NCBI RefSeq assembly: GCF_002078875.1
Contig: NC_034414.1
Location: 25,305,782-25,369,781, forward strand
Length of the DNA stretch: 64,000 nt
From: Numida meleagris
Lineage: Eukaryota; Chordata; Aves; Galliformes; Numididae
Direction of reading: 5' to 3'
Every line of letters starts with the position of its first letter. Position 1 is the stretch's first letter. The translations under genes were made by a program, and so were the position numbers. Shown here piece after piece: positions 12,170-26,000 of this stretch. Below the pieces are notes generated by a model, which saw nothing but the letters and a program-made list of their open reading frames with translations, made no database searches and was not told the DNA's origin.

Positions 12170-15098
12170 AATCAATCTTACAGATTCGTCTAAATACAGC
12201 ACCCTGGTCTCCAGGCTAAAATACCACATAGTACTTCTGTGTGCTGTAATACATGACTGAGTCCTCCCTACCTCAGCATTAGGTGAAGCAATCCATGTGC
12301 GCACACTCCCTGCTGCCCCTACAATGAGGTTATGAACATTAATGTTTCTGAGGAACTTGGAGGCACATAGTGCAACAGGTGAGAGATTTATTATGGACTT
12401 CAGTGTGGTTCCATTATCATTAAATCCATGCTACATCAGAGCAGTCATAAAATAAAGATTCCCAAATTTTGGGTGCTAACGGATAAATTACAAATGTAGG
12501 AGAGCAGAACACTTAACGCCTTTGCCACTGAGTAAATGTGTACAACAGTATTCAGGGAGACAGGGACAAGGCCAGGATAGCTTGATATTGCTTGAGATAA
12601 CAAAGCTAGACAAAGATGGTCAGCAGGTGGTCTTGACAAGTAAATTTTCAATCATCAGAACAAGGTTTTTGATAGGAATTAAGGGAAACACACAGGAACG
12701 CCAGCTAACACCCAGGATGCCTCAGAAGCATACATTAATTTCAAACCTTCTTTACAAATAGCATTACTGGGAACCCCAAAACACCCTGGAGTTCATCAAA
12801 TATGGAAATCCATAGGATTGGATAGGAGAGCAGAAAAAGCAAATAACAGAAGCTTCATCTAGGCTATTTAGTGAATGGTTAGCCTCCCAGTGTAGTGGAT
12901 AGATCATCTTTTAGAGGAATACAGCAGCAATAAAATCCTGAAGGCGCACACAGCTTGATCTGCAGAAGGGGTGAAATACAGATGTAGCAAAATAGCAAGG
13001 GATTTTTACTTTAATAGAAGTGTAAGAGGACAATCACATCTGTCACCAGAAGAATTAAGCTTTGAAACCCTGTCTTAACATGGGCACGCCTGCACACACA
13101 CAAAAAGGAATGCCTGGGCCAAGGTGTGCCTCTGGGTATTAACAGCAAAGGATGCCTTTGAATTGAGCTCTCCATCCAGAACTGTCTGCCAAGAGAAATA
13201 TGCTACCATTTTGCAGTTAGATGAAGAGGAAAGCTTGTTATCAAAGAAGTACTCAATTATGGTTACTTTGAGCACTTACCTCCCACGATCCCTTGGCATT
13301 ACCAGACTGAAGCAGTTTCTTATTGTGAAGTTTGCTTCTTTGTTGAACACAGAGGAAAAGCGCACATGACTTGCTTCTTTATGCACGCAACTTTCCGATA
13401 AGTCTTTCCCCTCTGCAGCCAGGAGATCACACCCCCCAGCAGGACTCCCTCATTCTCATTCCTGTTCCTCTCACACCAGTAGCAAAGCTGATGAGTCAGA
13501 AAGGCACCAGCGATGTTTAGCTTACAATATGCAGCAAGGAGAGAGGGAATATTTTCCAGCTACTGATTTAGTGCAGTTTGCTGCAGTAATATATGGTTAC
13601 CTAAAAAACAAAGACTGAACTAAACCAATAACAACATTTATCATTCTCTAAGAACCTTGTTCCTATGTTAATTCATTCTTCATAAATATTTGATAAGGAT
13701 GAACCATAAAGTAAGAATTTGATTTTAGGTGCAATTTGACACCATCACATATAAGTTCAATGTAGCATGAGAACAAAGTGGAAACATCAGCCAACTGGGA
13801 AAACCTTTTGCATCGGAACAACTGCCAGCCCAACAGTAGGGGGTGCTCTGACGGGGATCTCCTACATCATGCGAGATTACCCTAACCTCAGCCTATTGGT
13901 CTTTCTAGGGTGCATCATATTTTTTCTCTAATTTGGATCAGAAACTGCATGTTCCTGGCAAGGGTTTAATATGGCTATAAAATTGCATTTTCTGTTTAAA
14001 CAGAGGCCAAGAACTCCATGCTAGCTACAGGCTTACTTCTTTCTTCCATCTGCAGTGAACTATAAGAAAGACCAAAATAAATATTTACAGAAGCCAGTAA
14101 GCAAAGACTGCTGGTTGAAAGGAAAAGGCAGGTTACAATATTAAGACTTGTTTCTTAGCCTCTAGAGTTACTTGGTAGCAGAAGGGACTAGTGAGCAGGC
14201 AATCAGTTTGTTGTCCCTAGGATAATACTGACAATTACACACTAACTCTAGAGGAGCTCTGCAAAATGCACATGAACGCATCTGCTAACTTTTCTAACAG
14301 TACAGTGCTGGGTTGTTATGGCACCAGCGTACACTAACAGTGAAACCACTTGATTCGTGAAGAACAGGAGTAGCTATCTACAAGTGCTGCTGAATAAAGA
14401 AATCCAGGTTCTGCATCCTACTTTCAGCTTGTAAATTCTTCTTTAACAAAAATAAATAATAATCCACCATTGAAATCTGAGCTTCAGAGATGACTATAAA
14501 AAGTAAAACTTGCTGATGAGAGCTCATGGCAAAGAAGAACAGTCAGCAAGCCCACACTTTCCTCCATAAATAACGTATAACAGTACCAAAAAAGAAAAAA
14601 ATATAGAAACACACTAAAAACTTTACTTAACATTCCCGCCCCTCCCACTTCTTTTATCAGTGGACAGACAGGGGGAGAGCAGTGGCAGCTTCTGCCCAAA
14701 TAACTTCATCAATCCAAACCTGATCAATCTTAGAGGAGACAGAACCAAGGGGAACAAAATAGAGCTGCCATCTGTGGCGTGCAGTACAACTAAAATTTTG
14801 TGAGCGAGCTGACGTGCATGTCAGACAAGAGATGCATGATACTTTAACAGAGAAACTTTTGTATCACTCTATATTTACTTTTCATAATCCATACGAAAGA
14901 AATATTGATGCCAGGAGCAGCAAGCTGATTTTCTGTGAAGAATACTAACAACTATCTTGACAGTTGCTGCACCACACATTAGCATGGCTGTCATAGAATC
15001 TTCACAGCACGACACAGATTAACCCTGCCTGAAACTACAGTTCACTACCAGCAACATACACCTGGAGGTAATTCAGAGTTCTTCACGTGCCTGTTCAC
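12170..15098. other. Non-coding stretch, no gene recognised
   Basis: No recognisable exon, RNA gene or young repeat was found. Open frames on both strands near 13075-13369 overlap each other, which is typical of chance frames. Confidence 0.55.
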
Positions 15099-15165
15099 TG
15101 CAGGGAAGCTGGACTAGATGACCTTTAAAGGTTCCTTTCAACTCTAAGGATCCTATGATTCTATG
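15099..15165 (+). mobile_element. CR1 LINE 3' end
   Basis: The stretch contains GGACTAGATGACCTTTAAAG, GTTCCTTTCAACTCTAAGGA and ends in ATGATTCTATG. This is the conserved 3' terminus of avian CR1 retrotransposons, including the ATTCTATG-type end. Only the last 70 or so bases are recognisable, as expected for the strongly 5'-truncated copies typical of CR1. The element is on the plus strand. Confidence 0.9.
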
Positions 15166-18100
15166 CCCTGGTACTCCAAAGAGATCAAAAAACATGCTGA
15201 ACGCACACAGTGAGGGAAGCTGCTAACAAAAGCCTACCTGCACTGCAAGAGTCTAAAACATTGTTCTGGAGATATGCTAATTGATTTTGTGAGGTAAAAA
15301 TCTTACTGTGGTGGAAACGATAACAGAAAAGTCACCTAATACACAAGCTCCAGTTTTCCTTTCAACAGACAAACCCAACAGATTAATTACTAAAGTGCCA
15401 TCACATCTCTGACAGAACAGACCCAAATGGCGCAGTGCTTACACCACTTGCACAGTAGTCAATCCAAATCTTAAATTTACAGCCCTTTTTGTCATAAGGC
15501 TTCCAAGTGGGCACATCACGAGTGTCATTTATTGGCATCTGCTCAGACCTTCAGGCAAGGAGCCACCAAGCTTCCACGTGGAACTCAGTAGCAGCACCTC
15601 TGTTCCCCAGTTAAACTGTTGTGCTACCAAGTGCTTCTGCAGACAGCCAAAAGAGTGAGAAAAGATGAGAGGAGCTACAAGTAATAAGAATGAGGAAAAT
15701 TAAGAACAGAAAGATAAAGATCAGAAGGGAAAGAAAGCCTGGTAAAAGACAGCTGGGAGACACAAGAGAAGAGTATAGGAAGAGAGGGACACAGGAGAAA
15801 CAAGGGAACCACAACCTCAGCTTAGTACAAGAAGCCCAGGAGCAATGCAACCAAAAGCTGAGCCACCCTCCACGTTCCCCTATCTTGCTGGGTCCCCTAG
15901 TTGCTAGGACAAGGTTTCTCCTGCCAGAGGGTCCCAAGGCCTGCTAGAGCTCCCTCCATGTACCCAGGGACCTGCAAAGCACCCTGAAGCAAGGCCTCAC
16001 TGAGGGCAGGGCAAGCACCGTGCTGGGGGGCTCAGGTAACCCTCCTTCTCTTACTGGGGAAGCATGAGGGAACATCCAGCATAGCCCAGAAACACAACCT
16101 TCACCTCAGCAGCACAAAATTCTCCAGAATCCCAACAAGAAGGCACAGGTGCCCTCCTCTTTGCCCACCAGGCACACACCAACCCAACCCCCACCACATA
16201 AAACACACAGTTCAATGTTACTCACCTAGCTCACAATGTCCACAGTTCCACCAGCCACTCCACACATCCAAAAGCAGATAAAATGGAAGAAATGCAGTGC
16301 TTTCCTCCTGCTTCTGCTGCTGATCCCTCTACAGCTCACAGAGGGCTGAGGTGCCCCCGGTTACCTACCCGGCCGCAGCTGCCTCCCCTCAGTGTGGGGG
16401 CTGCCCTTGGGGCAGCTGGCGCCACTCAAGGCATTCCAGAAAGTTCCACTCAGCCCCCTCAGTTCTGGACTGGCTGTTCCACCGGGAGCTGCACATGGGT
16501 GTGGAGGTCACCAGGGCTCACAGGTGGCCTCCAGAGCCAGGTGATGGCCAGTATCTGCTGATTGTACCTCAACAGAAAATGAAGAACTTGATCTGAAGGT
16601 GGAGCAGGTGTTGCTCGGTCTAAAACGACCTTCGTTGATTAGCAGCCTGTGCACCACAGTGACCACTCAGATCCAGGGAACCCCAGGGGATGTCTTTACA
16701 GGAGGTCCTCTGGTCAAAGATTTTTTTTTTTATTTTTATTTTTTAAAGTTTTTGAAAACTAGGGCAAAGGCCAGTAAATTACCATGAAGTTATTTATACA
16801 AGAGATATCAGAGGGCTACCTCTGTGAAAAGAGGGAATATATGAACTTCCAAAAACTAGAAGAAAACATATTTTGCCACTAAATTCGGCTGGGCTGGAAG
16901 CACAAGTTTGTTGTGGAGATCTGCAGGGAGAACACTGTAGAACTGCAAGAGCAAAAGCTGCCTTTCTGCTCTGCTGTGCCTAACACTGTAAGAGATGTGT
17001 CTGTCTAACCCATAGTGTATTTGTACACCCAAAACTTCAGCTTATTCCAACTTTCCATGATTCCATCAGTAAAAGGTGTTCAGGATTTGCCTGATACTAA
17101 GTAGCCAGACAGAAAGCATTAGTAAATAAATGGATTATTACATTCAACAGTCAAATGGAAGCGGTCAATAAATACAGTGGAATGCAACTACGTTAAGCAT
17201 GGGTAGATTACTGTTTTAAACATCCCAAGCATTGCTTCTTACACTGGGCTTTTGATTTCTTCCTTGCCTAGCTCTCTCCTACAAGGTTCTGTCCTACCCC
17301 CACGCGGAGCACAGCTGCTGCTGAGCTGCCTGTTTCTCTGGGAGCTGCCTCAGCTCAGCAGAAGCAGGCCACGCCACCAAACCCAGACCCCAACCCAGGG
17401 AATTCAAACCACTCACACTGTGGAAGGGTCACACAAATCAACTCTGTTTCTTCCAGAGATAATTCTTAGCAACACATCACAAGAAAGTTTACTGAATACT
17501 CCACATTTTCTCCAACAGTATATTCAAAAACGCAAAGTTCAAACTGAGTATAAGGGTATTCTGTTTTAGACCCAGTTGCACTCCAAGTTGGAAAGTTTGT
17601 ATACAAACTAGAGAAAGCAATGCCCTCTAGTGTTCTGCACAGAAATCTGGAAGAAGGCTCCCAAAAGCACCTTAGAAATTTCAAGCTTGGGGCTGCTGTA
17701 GTGTCTTAGTCACTGCCAAAGTTTTGAAAGCTTACAGCTAACACACAACATGCTTAAAGTGCTCTGCAAATAAGTGTGACAACAGAACAGTTTGGGATCC
17801 CTTTCTTCCTTCCATTTCTGATGCTTGCTGCAGAGCCCTGTCAGAATATGGAATTATTTTTTGGGTGTGCGCTGATGGCTTTAGGAGCATCTGGGAACAA
17901 GAGAGGACTTTTCAAAACTTGATCCTTTCCTCCTCAGTTCACAAAATAAATTTATTCCCATTACCTCCAAATAGTATCTGTGAAGTTCTTTTTTCCGCAT
18001 TCCCATTGACACATGACAAGTCGCTACCTTGCTCAATGTACACACATTTGGCACTGTTACTGACTCACCACACCTCACAGCACGTGGCAGTCCCAGTATA

Positions 18101-19540
18101 TTGATAAACTGCAAACAGAGATATGAAACTCTGAACAGGTTTAAATGAAGAGGAGAGCATTCTCATTGTTCCACAAAAACTACTGAGCTACCAAAATGTT
18201 TATTTACACCCCATCTACATTTCAAAACTCAACTGTGCAACACACAAAGGACTGGAAGAGGTTTTTAAAACTGGAGGTCAGAAAAGCAAAAGACAAAATC
18301 CTTGCTGAAGGCAGTTCTTAAATGGGCATCTAGGAGTCCTTACATTTTGTAGTGCATTACTCTTGAAAGACGGCTGCTAGGACTTTCACTATCTAAAATA
18401 AGAACTTGCACACCTTCAATTGAACTTTTAATCACATCAAATATTTTTAAAATAATTTAACAATAAAAATCACTGTTTTATCACTTGGTGCTTTTATAAC
18501 CTTACATGCTATTTACTTCAGCAGACCAAAAACTGCAATAGAAAAAAATAACAAAAAAAAAGAATTAAAATAACACATCAGTTGCACCCATGTCCTATCT
18601 GAATTAAGGGGACAAAAAAAGGTGAAACTTATCTTCCAACCTAAAGGGTAACAGCAGAATTAGAAAATTGTCTGATAAGTAGAGAGAATCTTAAGTCTTC
18701 AGGCTAGACATCACCATGCACCTCTCAGAGGAATTTATTCATAATAATAGAAAAGAAATAACTCGTTTTGTTCATAAAAGTTCTTCAAACAAAAGCCTGC
18801 CAGCCTGACTGTTCTACAAGAATGACTGGATATAAATGAAATATCCCCCTCACTTAGATTACACTTAAAGAGTAAATTCTGAGCTTGACCTGGCACACAT
18901 GATGAGCCTTTTAGGGCACTACACTTGCAGCCCTCGTGTTTGAGGCTGCAATACAGAGATTGAATGTAGAACTGCAAATAAACTTTCTTTTTTTTTTTTA
19001 AATTAGATCTAAACTTAGGAACTCTGCTTCAGAATTTAAATTGCATTCCCCTTTTCTTAGAAGGTAAACAATGCACTTTTTAGTTAAACAAGCAGATTTT
19101 TTTTTCCTCTAATGGGGAGTGATGAATACTAAGTACTCTGCCTACACAAAAAATGATTTCTGATCTTGTTATATGTGCAACTAAATAAGGGAGAAAAGAA
19201 AGCAGTTTAGGGGCTATCCAAAAGACAACCAAGGTAGAACGTCCAGTGTGTTTATACCACTGCATCAGGATCTGTTACTTGTTAGAGGTATGACACAATA
19301 AATCTGTGACTGATAACTTGCACAGAATACAACCCTCAAGAAAGATCCTGGAGAAACTATATTTAAGAAAAAAACCCTCAAAGGATCAGTTTCTTCCTTT
19401 CTGTGTTGTCATTCAATTTGCAGGGAGCTGTGGGGGAAAGGAACCATTCAAAATCCAGGACACAAAAAGGAAAGATAAAGATCTGGGGAAGACAGACATA
19501 CTCATGAGAATTCACAATCCCCTGCCAGAATGAAAGAAAC
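15166..19540. other. Non-coding flank downstream of RPAP1, with a GC-rich patch
   Basis: Between about 15,820 and 16,720 GC content is visibly higher than in the surroundings. An open frame there reaches TGA at about 16596, and a pyrimidine-rich tract ending in CTACAG at about 16333 could act as a plus-strand acceptor. I recognise no protein in it and do not call a gene. The rest is AT-rich with poly(T) and poly(A) runs and no visible exon. Confidence 0.5.
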
Positions 19541-19881
19541 TTTTTTTTTTTTTCAGTCATTTTTGTTTATTCATCAGTCCAGTGCCTCTTAGACACATTC
19601 TCACCTCCTCCAGGATGAAGCAGCACAATCTGAAAGAGAATTCAGGAAAATGCTCTAGCATTCATAATAAAGAGACCACATACATACACATATTGCCATA
19701 TCTCGGGAAGATTTGTGCTGCGCAGCAAGGCCGAGAGCATTCTATCAGTGCTCCACTTTGCAGAGATAACAAGAGTGTCAAAGAAAGACACAGTAACAAA
19801 CTGAAATGCGCACAGTTTCATCAGTGAAGCATAATTTTCCTCTGTTCTTTCTCTTAGCCCTCCTCTTCTACGGGTGTTTGG
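19536..19881 (-). other. RPAP1: RPAP1 3' UTR
   Basis: This is the stretch from the TAG stop codon to the expected cleavage zone after the only well-placed AATAAA (19571-19566). It gives a short 3' UTR of about 330-345 nt. A genomic A13 tract (19553-19541 on the minus strand) lies exactly where cleavage is expected, so the true end is hard to place by sequence. Confidence 0.6.
19566..19571 (-). terminator. RPAP1: Polyadenylation signal AATAAA
   Basis: AATAAA on the minus strand lies about 310 nt after the RPAP1 stop codon. A TG-rich segment (GAGTATGTCTGTCTTCC) follows at about 19490-19505, the expected place for a downstream element. Another AATAAA at 19914-19909 lies inside the coding sequence and is not a credible signal. 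Confidence 0.65.
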
Positions 19882-20037
19882 CTATGAGAGTAGCACTGGT
19901 GCATTCTCTTTATTTTCTTTCTGTATCACCATCTGCAGGTACTTCAGTCGTATGGGAGGGAGTTGCTCATAAAGGTCAAATCCCAAAGGGCTCTCTGCAT
20001 TCAGCAGTCTGTAGTAGAGAAGATGCTTTTTCAAGGT
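19882..20037 (-). CDS. RPAP1: RPAP1 exon 25 (last, C-terminus)
   Basis: Encodes residues 1397-1447 and the TAG stop at 19884-19882. It follows a TTTCTTTCTTCAG acceptor and starts in phase 0. The segment [11 protein letters not shown]...[14 protein letters not shown] matches the conserved C-terminus of vertebrate RPAP1 (human HLLHYKL...LYSQLPPLRQHYLQ). The last dozen residues are lineage-specific. Confidence 0.95.
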   Translation of the reverse strand, partial: TLKKHLLYYRLLNAESPLGFDLYEQLPPIRLKYLQMVIQKENKENAPVLLS

Positions 20038-23000
20038 CTGAAGAAAGAAACAGCAGCCATTAGGCATGTCTTAAAAGTACAAATTTAATCTTTTCTCCTA
20101 TTTCTGACACAACACAGTAAACTTGACAGACAATATAACTTTACTATGTCCAACATATTTAATTGCAACATCTTCAACAGAAGAGCTATTAAAAGTCAGT
20201 TTCATCCAAGAAAGTCTTTTGATTTGCATGAGTCTTCCTCCTCTGAACCAAACTCCACTGTCTCCTCAACAGTCCCTCTCAACGATCCCTTGCTAGAAGC
20301 CCAGATGGGGTTTTGAGTGGGAACTTGCAATGATGGACTGAACGCTGGGCACTAAACATAAATGGCAAAATTACACAGGTCTGTCACACAAATGATAAAC
20401 TCTGGCAAGATCTGGTATGATAAGGCAGGATGGAAAGGTGAAAAGTAGAAACTTTATATCTGTTCTGTTCCTTTGTGGGGGAAGCATCCAACTAAATGTT
20501 AAGGGAGGTCCATGCTGGCTGCCTGTTCACAGCTGTACTAGAAACAGCCCTCTAGGACCTATCACTATGCAGAAAGAACGCTGCTCAGGCAAGAAGCATG
20601 GAAACAGAGTACAGAAGATTCATAGAATCATTCATCTATGTTCCAGCGGGCTCACTGTGTTGAGTTTAATTGTAACCAGAACTAGATAACACTACTGGTA
20701 GCTACTGCATGTTAAAAACCTACAGCTAATCTCATTCTCAAGTTAGCAACGTAGATAAACAAAAACTTCAAAACTCAAAATGCAAATCTGTAAGAGTATC
20801 ATGCCTGAAAAACTCAAGCCTCAGTGGTGCACATTGATCCCAACAGACCTTACCTCATCCACCAAGAGCCAAGTCTTTCGCAGCATGCTTTTCCGAGCAG
20901 CATCAGCCTCCTAAGAACAAAGTACATACTTCAATTAATATGGCACAATGCCATCTCTGCCCACAGGCCATGCAGCACTCTAGAACAATGCTATACTTAT
21001 TAAGATGATGGTTCAAAGAGCAGCTTGTTCCATCAAGAAAGCCTTGAGGTGGCAACCACTTGGGTCCTCCCTTTCCTCCTTCCCTTGACCTGAAATCCAG
21101 TTGACATCTCAACAATCAGGTAGAATTGTAGATCAGAGGAGGAAAGAGTTAGCACAAGGAACCAGTGCTGGAGACCCTGAGGCGACAGTAGGGCTTCTTC
21201 TTGGTTAACTTAGTGAGTTATTCAAAGAAGGTAAAAGGAAAAAGCACTCCACACCTTTAGATTGCCCCTGGCAGAGGCTAAATCTATTACAAGCACTCTC
21301 TGCCTGGTCAGCTCCTTCATTACCCATGCTTCAATCTTTCCTTTTGTACAGTCACCCACAGTTGCTAAATTAGATTCTGTTTCTGTAGGATTGGCTATGA
21401 TTAGTGCAATCTTCTTAGGGTATAACAAACAACAGTGGCTGTCTACTGTCCCCTGTGTGGACTCCAATCTTCAGATCTCAGACAACTGCACAGTACTCTA
21501 CACATACTTAAAATCTTTGTTTTCAAGTCCAGGGCGGGTGATTCATCAACAAACTGCAACGGAAGCTGAGGAATACCAGGTACAAACCCAAAGCTCCCAG
21601 CCCTAAAGCACTGACATTCCTTACCTACCTGAGTTGTGCTGTCTTGGGAGAAAATAAAGCTGTTCACATGAGCCACAGCCACCACATAAAGAACAGGGCA
21701 CCAGGTGTTGCGCAGTGCGCCAGTGACCAATGTTCGGAAGTAATGTCGCAGGAGGTTCAAGTTATCCTCAGGAGGGGAAGTGTACCGCTCGAGAGGCACA
21801 GGAAACTGCAAGAAACCCACCCAAAAGGCAACATTATCTTTTGTAGCAGAAGCTAAGTAGTGAGGACTTCCCCAGCTGTTACGGCATGTGCTGCCATCTA
21901 ACACAACACATTTCAGTGGCACAATCCCCATTTGGAGCAGGACCATTACTGCCCACGCTGACTGATGTGACATGCCTTTGACAAAGTGTCCGCAAGATCT
22001 CTTCAGCGGTACAGATAAGCGTTTTACCAGACAAGTGATGGTACTTGCTTTTTGGCACAGGTAGAAAAAGGTGTTTCAAAGTGAGAAGACAAAGTGCTTT
22101 CAGCAGCACTATATCTTCTGCTAATGTATCAGAGAGACTTACAACGGCCTATGCGTTTAGCAAGAAAAGGAAAGCAGATATATGTGCCAGAGCTATTGCT
22201 GCTGTTAAATTAAGCTTCCAACATTTTCTGATTTCACTGTCTAGCTTTGAAAAATAGATTAGAAAAGATTTTAATGACAACTTATTTTTGTTCACTTCTT
22301 CATTCTCCAGAAGTCCAAATTTTCTTCTTCTCTATTTTCACGAGTTCTCTCGGTCTAATATTACGTACTTCACTTTGAAGCGTTTTCTTTGCAAGACCAA
22401 AGAAAATCATTGATTCTACTCAATTCAGCAACAGTCTTCAGTGACAACACAGCACCTATGCTGAACTTTAGTCTTAGGCTACAAAGGCAATATTACTAAA
22501 ATTTTTACTGCCCGCTATGGCTAAGTTAAACATACCTTCAGAGAAAACAAAGGGAAAAAAAACAGCCTCCTCCTAAAGTGATTTTGCTCAGATACTTGTG
22601 AAACTAGAACAGACATAGGGAAGTGCTACTGGAATTATCATGAGTACAGAGAGCTTATCACAAGAATCAAGCCGGAGAATCTTGGCTTACTTGGCTTAAG
22701 AAAAAAACGCTCATCTGGCCATAACATAGCAAAACTGGCTGCAGGGCCACTACAACCAGAACAAAAGCATTGCAATCACATGAGGCAAAGCATGTAAACT
22801 GCTGGTTCACAGTTTGAATTTTTATTATTATTATCTATTATTTTGCAAATGACAAAGAACTCAAAGCCAGATGAATTAAATCTTTTTTTGCTCTGCTCAT
22901 TCAAAAGAAATGCACTCCTGCACTTCACAGATAAAACTTTCTCAGTGACTCAGTCAAGAACGCTCCAGTACAACCAACTGTGTAAACGTGGTCTTAGAGG

Positions 23001-26000
23001 AAAAATGTGTGTTTGTCCATGCATCGCACAGGAGAAGACTCTCACCAGGCTGAGAAAAGAGTTAAGGGAAAGGTAACTCATGCAAGAAGAGCATGAGATG
23101 CAGACAAGCCCTTCATCCACAGAAGCCATAAATTAGGAGCTTCTCAGCTACTTGACCAAGCAGGACATGGGACAGTGTCCACTGAAGACTGAACAATCTC
23201 ACAGCTTCCACATTCCACATTATACATATTATCAGCTCTCAAAACTAAGTTCAGCAGCTTTCTGGAAAGGATTCTGTAACAAGGGCAATCTACAGGGGCT
23301 GGACACTGAAAGTCTGGAGAACAATCACATTGTTTCCCTCTCCAAGTCCCTCCTCCCATAAAAAAAAAAAGCCAACAGTATACACTGCTGTAATATTCCT
23401 CCATCAAAAAAACCAAACCAAACCAAAACAACATTGCTCTTCATTCCTACTTCATTTTACATTCCATGCACTGGATTTTCTTCAAGAACAATGAGAACTA
23501 GTATGTGAAGGAAGAATGATTATTTAACTGAACACTGAGGGATAAAGCAGTAGTAGTGCTGGAAGGATGACCAAACAGGGTTGGAGAAACACAGGCAAGA
23601 GCCCAGTATCTCAGAAATGTGCAGGCAACCACCATAAAATGTGATTACCTGCTGGAGTGGCACTCCCAGTGCCCGTAGGATACTTGTGTGCTCCCCAAAA
23701 AGAGAAAGACGCAGATGAACACTGAAACACTTCTGCAGAGGTAGAAGAACGAAGACTCCAAAGAGTGGATCTCCAAAGGAGACACCTTCAAACTGCTCCA
23801 GCAGGCTTATATAGAGATCATGGAAGGATGCCAAACCAGGGAGCGGAGCATCCAAGTTCAGGGAGTCCAAAGCCTTGGGCTGGCAATACACAGAAAGAAG
23901 TGCAGCTGTGTAACAGTGGATTGGTGCTTCTAGAAAGAGGTCACCACCTGTGAGGAAGATACACATAAGTCGTGCAAGTTTGGCAGCAGTAGGAATGCTC
24001 TGAAGGCTTTTAGGGCGCCAGGTTTCCAGCAACAAGACCCACTGAAGGTTCCAGGTCACAGTGTTGACTAAATCAAGTGGGAGAGAGTTCAGCACAGCCC
24101 CGCGTATCTCTGCATTCGACACTTTGTTGTAGAGGCTGATAAGTGGAAAGAATGGCCAGTCTGAAGGCAGGATAGGCCCTCTGACTTCAGGAAGCAGCAT
24201 CGATTGGATGAGGTAATTCTGTCCTTGGTAGGATGCTTGGGAACGCACAAGGGCAGGCTGCAAGTGAAGAAAATGAGAGAGGTAGCAGGAGCGGATGGCA
24301 GGCAGATTCTGGTATGATTCTCTCAGCAGGGCACCACGAGTAGGCTTTGAAGAAGATGCTGCTGCAGAGCCAGGCTGTGACAGTTTGGCACTGGTACCCA
24401 GATGCAAGATATCGGAAAAGTCAGCTGCTTCTGGCCCTCCAGTTTTCCCTTCGCTTTAAGATAAAAGCAAATATCAGTCAAGAAAACGCCAAACACACAC
24501 ACACGCACACACACACACACACACCAAACAAACACCACCAACAACAAAAAAAACAAGACAAAAATTCAACTCTATGATCTCCCTGGATCAGAAAGAGTAG
24601 TGTTCACAGCAGTTGCAACGCTTTCTGCAGCATTCAGTTATAATAATACTGAGTGTCTATTAAGCATCAACTATCTTGATATCTACAGGAAATTCACAAA
24701 CTACACTTGGAGTTAGCAACACAAATGCACTAAATGAAGAACTTCCATACAAAGCCAGTGGTCTGGTGTGGAGGCAGCAATTCCCTGTACAGGGAGACAA
24801 CCTACTTAACAGCACAGTTGTCAGGGTGCTGAAGTGAAATACTGTATAGCATGTAAGGCCAACTTGAGTCATTAGGACAGCTCTCACAATTGTAGCTTTG
24901 CACAGTCAAGGGAGTCATACAGATCGGTAAACATAAATTAAGGCAGAGGGGCTGTCAAACTCATGTGCCACAATCTCAGATCAGACATTTATCATTGTCT
25001 CAGATTACTTGCCAAATTCTTGCAAAATGGCACACAGCAGGTATTTGCAAGGGGGTGGGTGTGGGGGAAGCTTTCCTTTTTAAAGGACAATTTGCTGGAG
25101 ACGTGTGGTATTTCTTTGCAGCACACTGGTCCAATCTCCTACAGGGCTGCACCATGGCAAGTTTTAAAGTGATTGTGAGGAACAAAATAAACTGCTACCA
25201 TTTTGGCCAGGAAGCATCACGTTTGAGGTGCTCCAGATTATTTCTGGTACAAGGCAGAAAACATCATAATCAAATCAGCAAAAACATTGCGTGAGAACTT
25301 GTACAGTAAGGGTTAAAGGAAGGTTTAGTAAGCTTTCCAGAATAGGTCAGGTTCCCTTGTGTTTCCTAGATTCACTACCATCAGTGCAGTAGATGCTGGA
25401 CCTTAGTGAAAATCAGTTCTACCAGGAATCACTGGACTCTTGCCACTGAGGGGATCAAAAGAAACTGGTCATATTTCTCAACATGGATACAACCACGATA
25501 AATTTGCAACCACATTGCCGGTCTGACAAGAATGCTCCATGGCTTGAGAATATGCCAATGAGCGTCTAAAATTTGAATACAAGCCCTACTGAAGGTCAAA
25601 AAATATGACAAAGTTCCATTGCCAACATCTGCTTTTTCATCTTTTCCAAGTCTTCCCACGTACCAGACTAAAGGAAAAAAAAAAAAAAAAAGCAAAGCTT
25701 ACGGAAGAAACTCTGGATTAAAGGCAAGATCCAGCAGGACCTCATAAGCCAGATGCTCGCTCCCTGGCAACAGACGGCTCAGCAATGCCATGGCAACGCA
25801 GTGATGGAGCGAGGCATGACGGTTGTAATCCGGACAAGTGCCTGCCTGCATGGGAAAGAAACAACAGATAAAACCACTGCACTGTTTGTCAACAAGACCA
25901 TCAGCAAGGATTGTGCAGGGAGGGAGCTGAGGGAGAGATCTCACTGGAGAGTGAGAGGCTGAGGAAGACTGCAAGAACTGTCAGTATTCATATGGACATC

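Noticed and set aside
20618..20680. Possible CR1 terminus (CATAGAATCAT)
   Set aside because: Only about 11 bases match and the flanking sequence has none of the CR1 landmarks.
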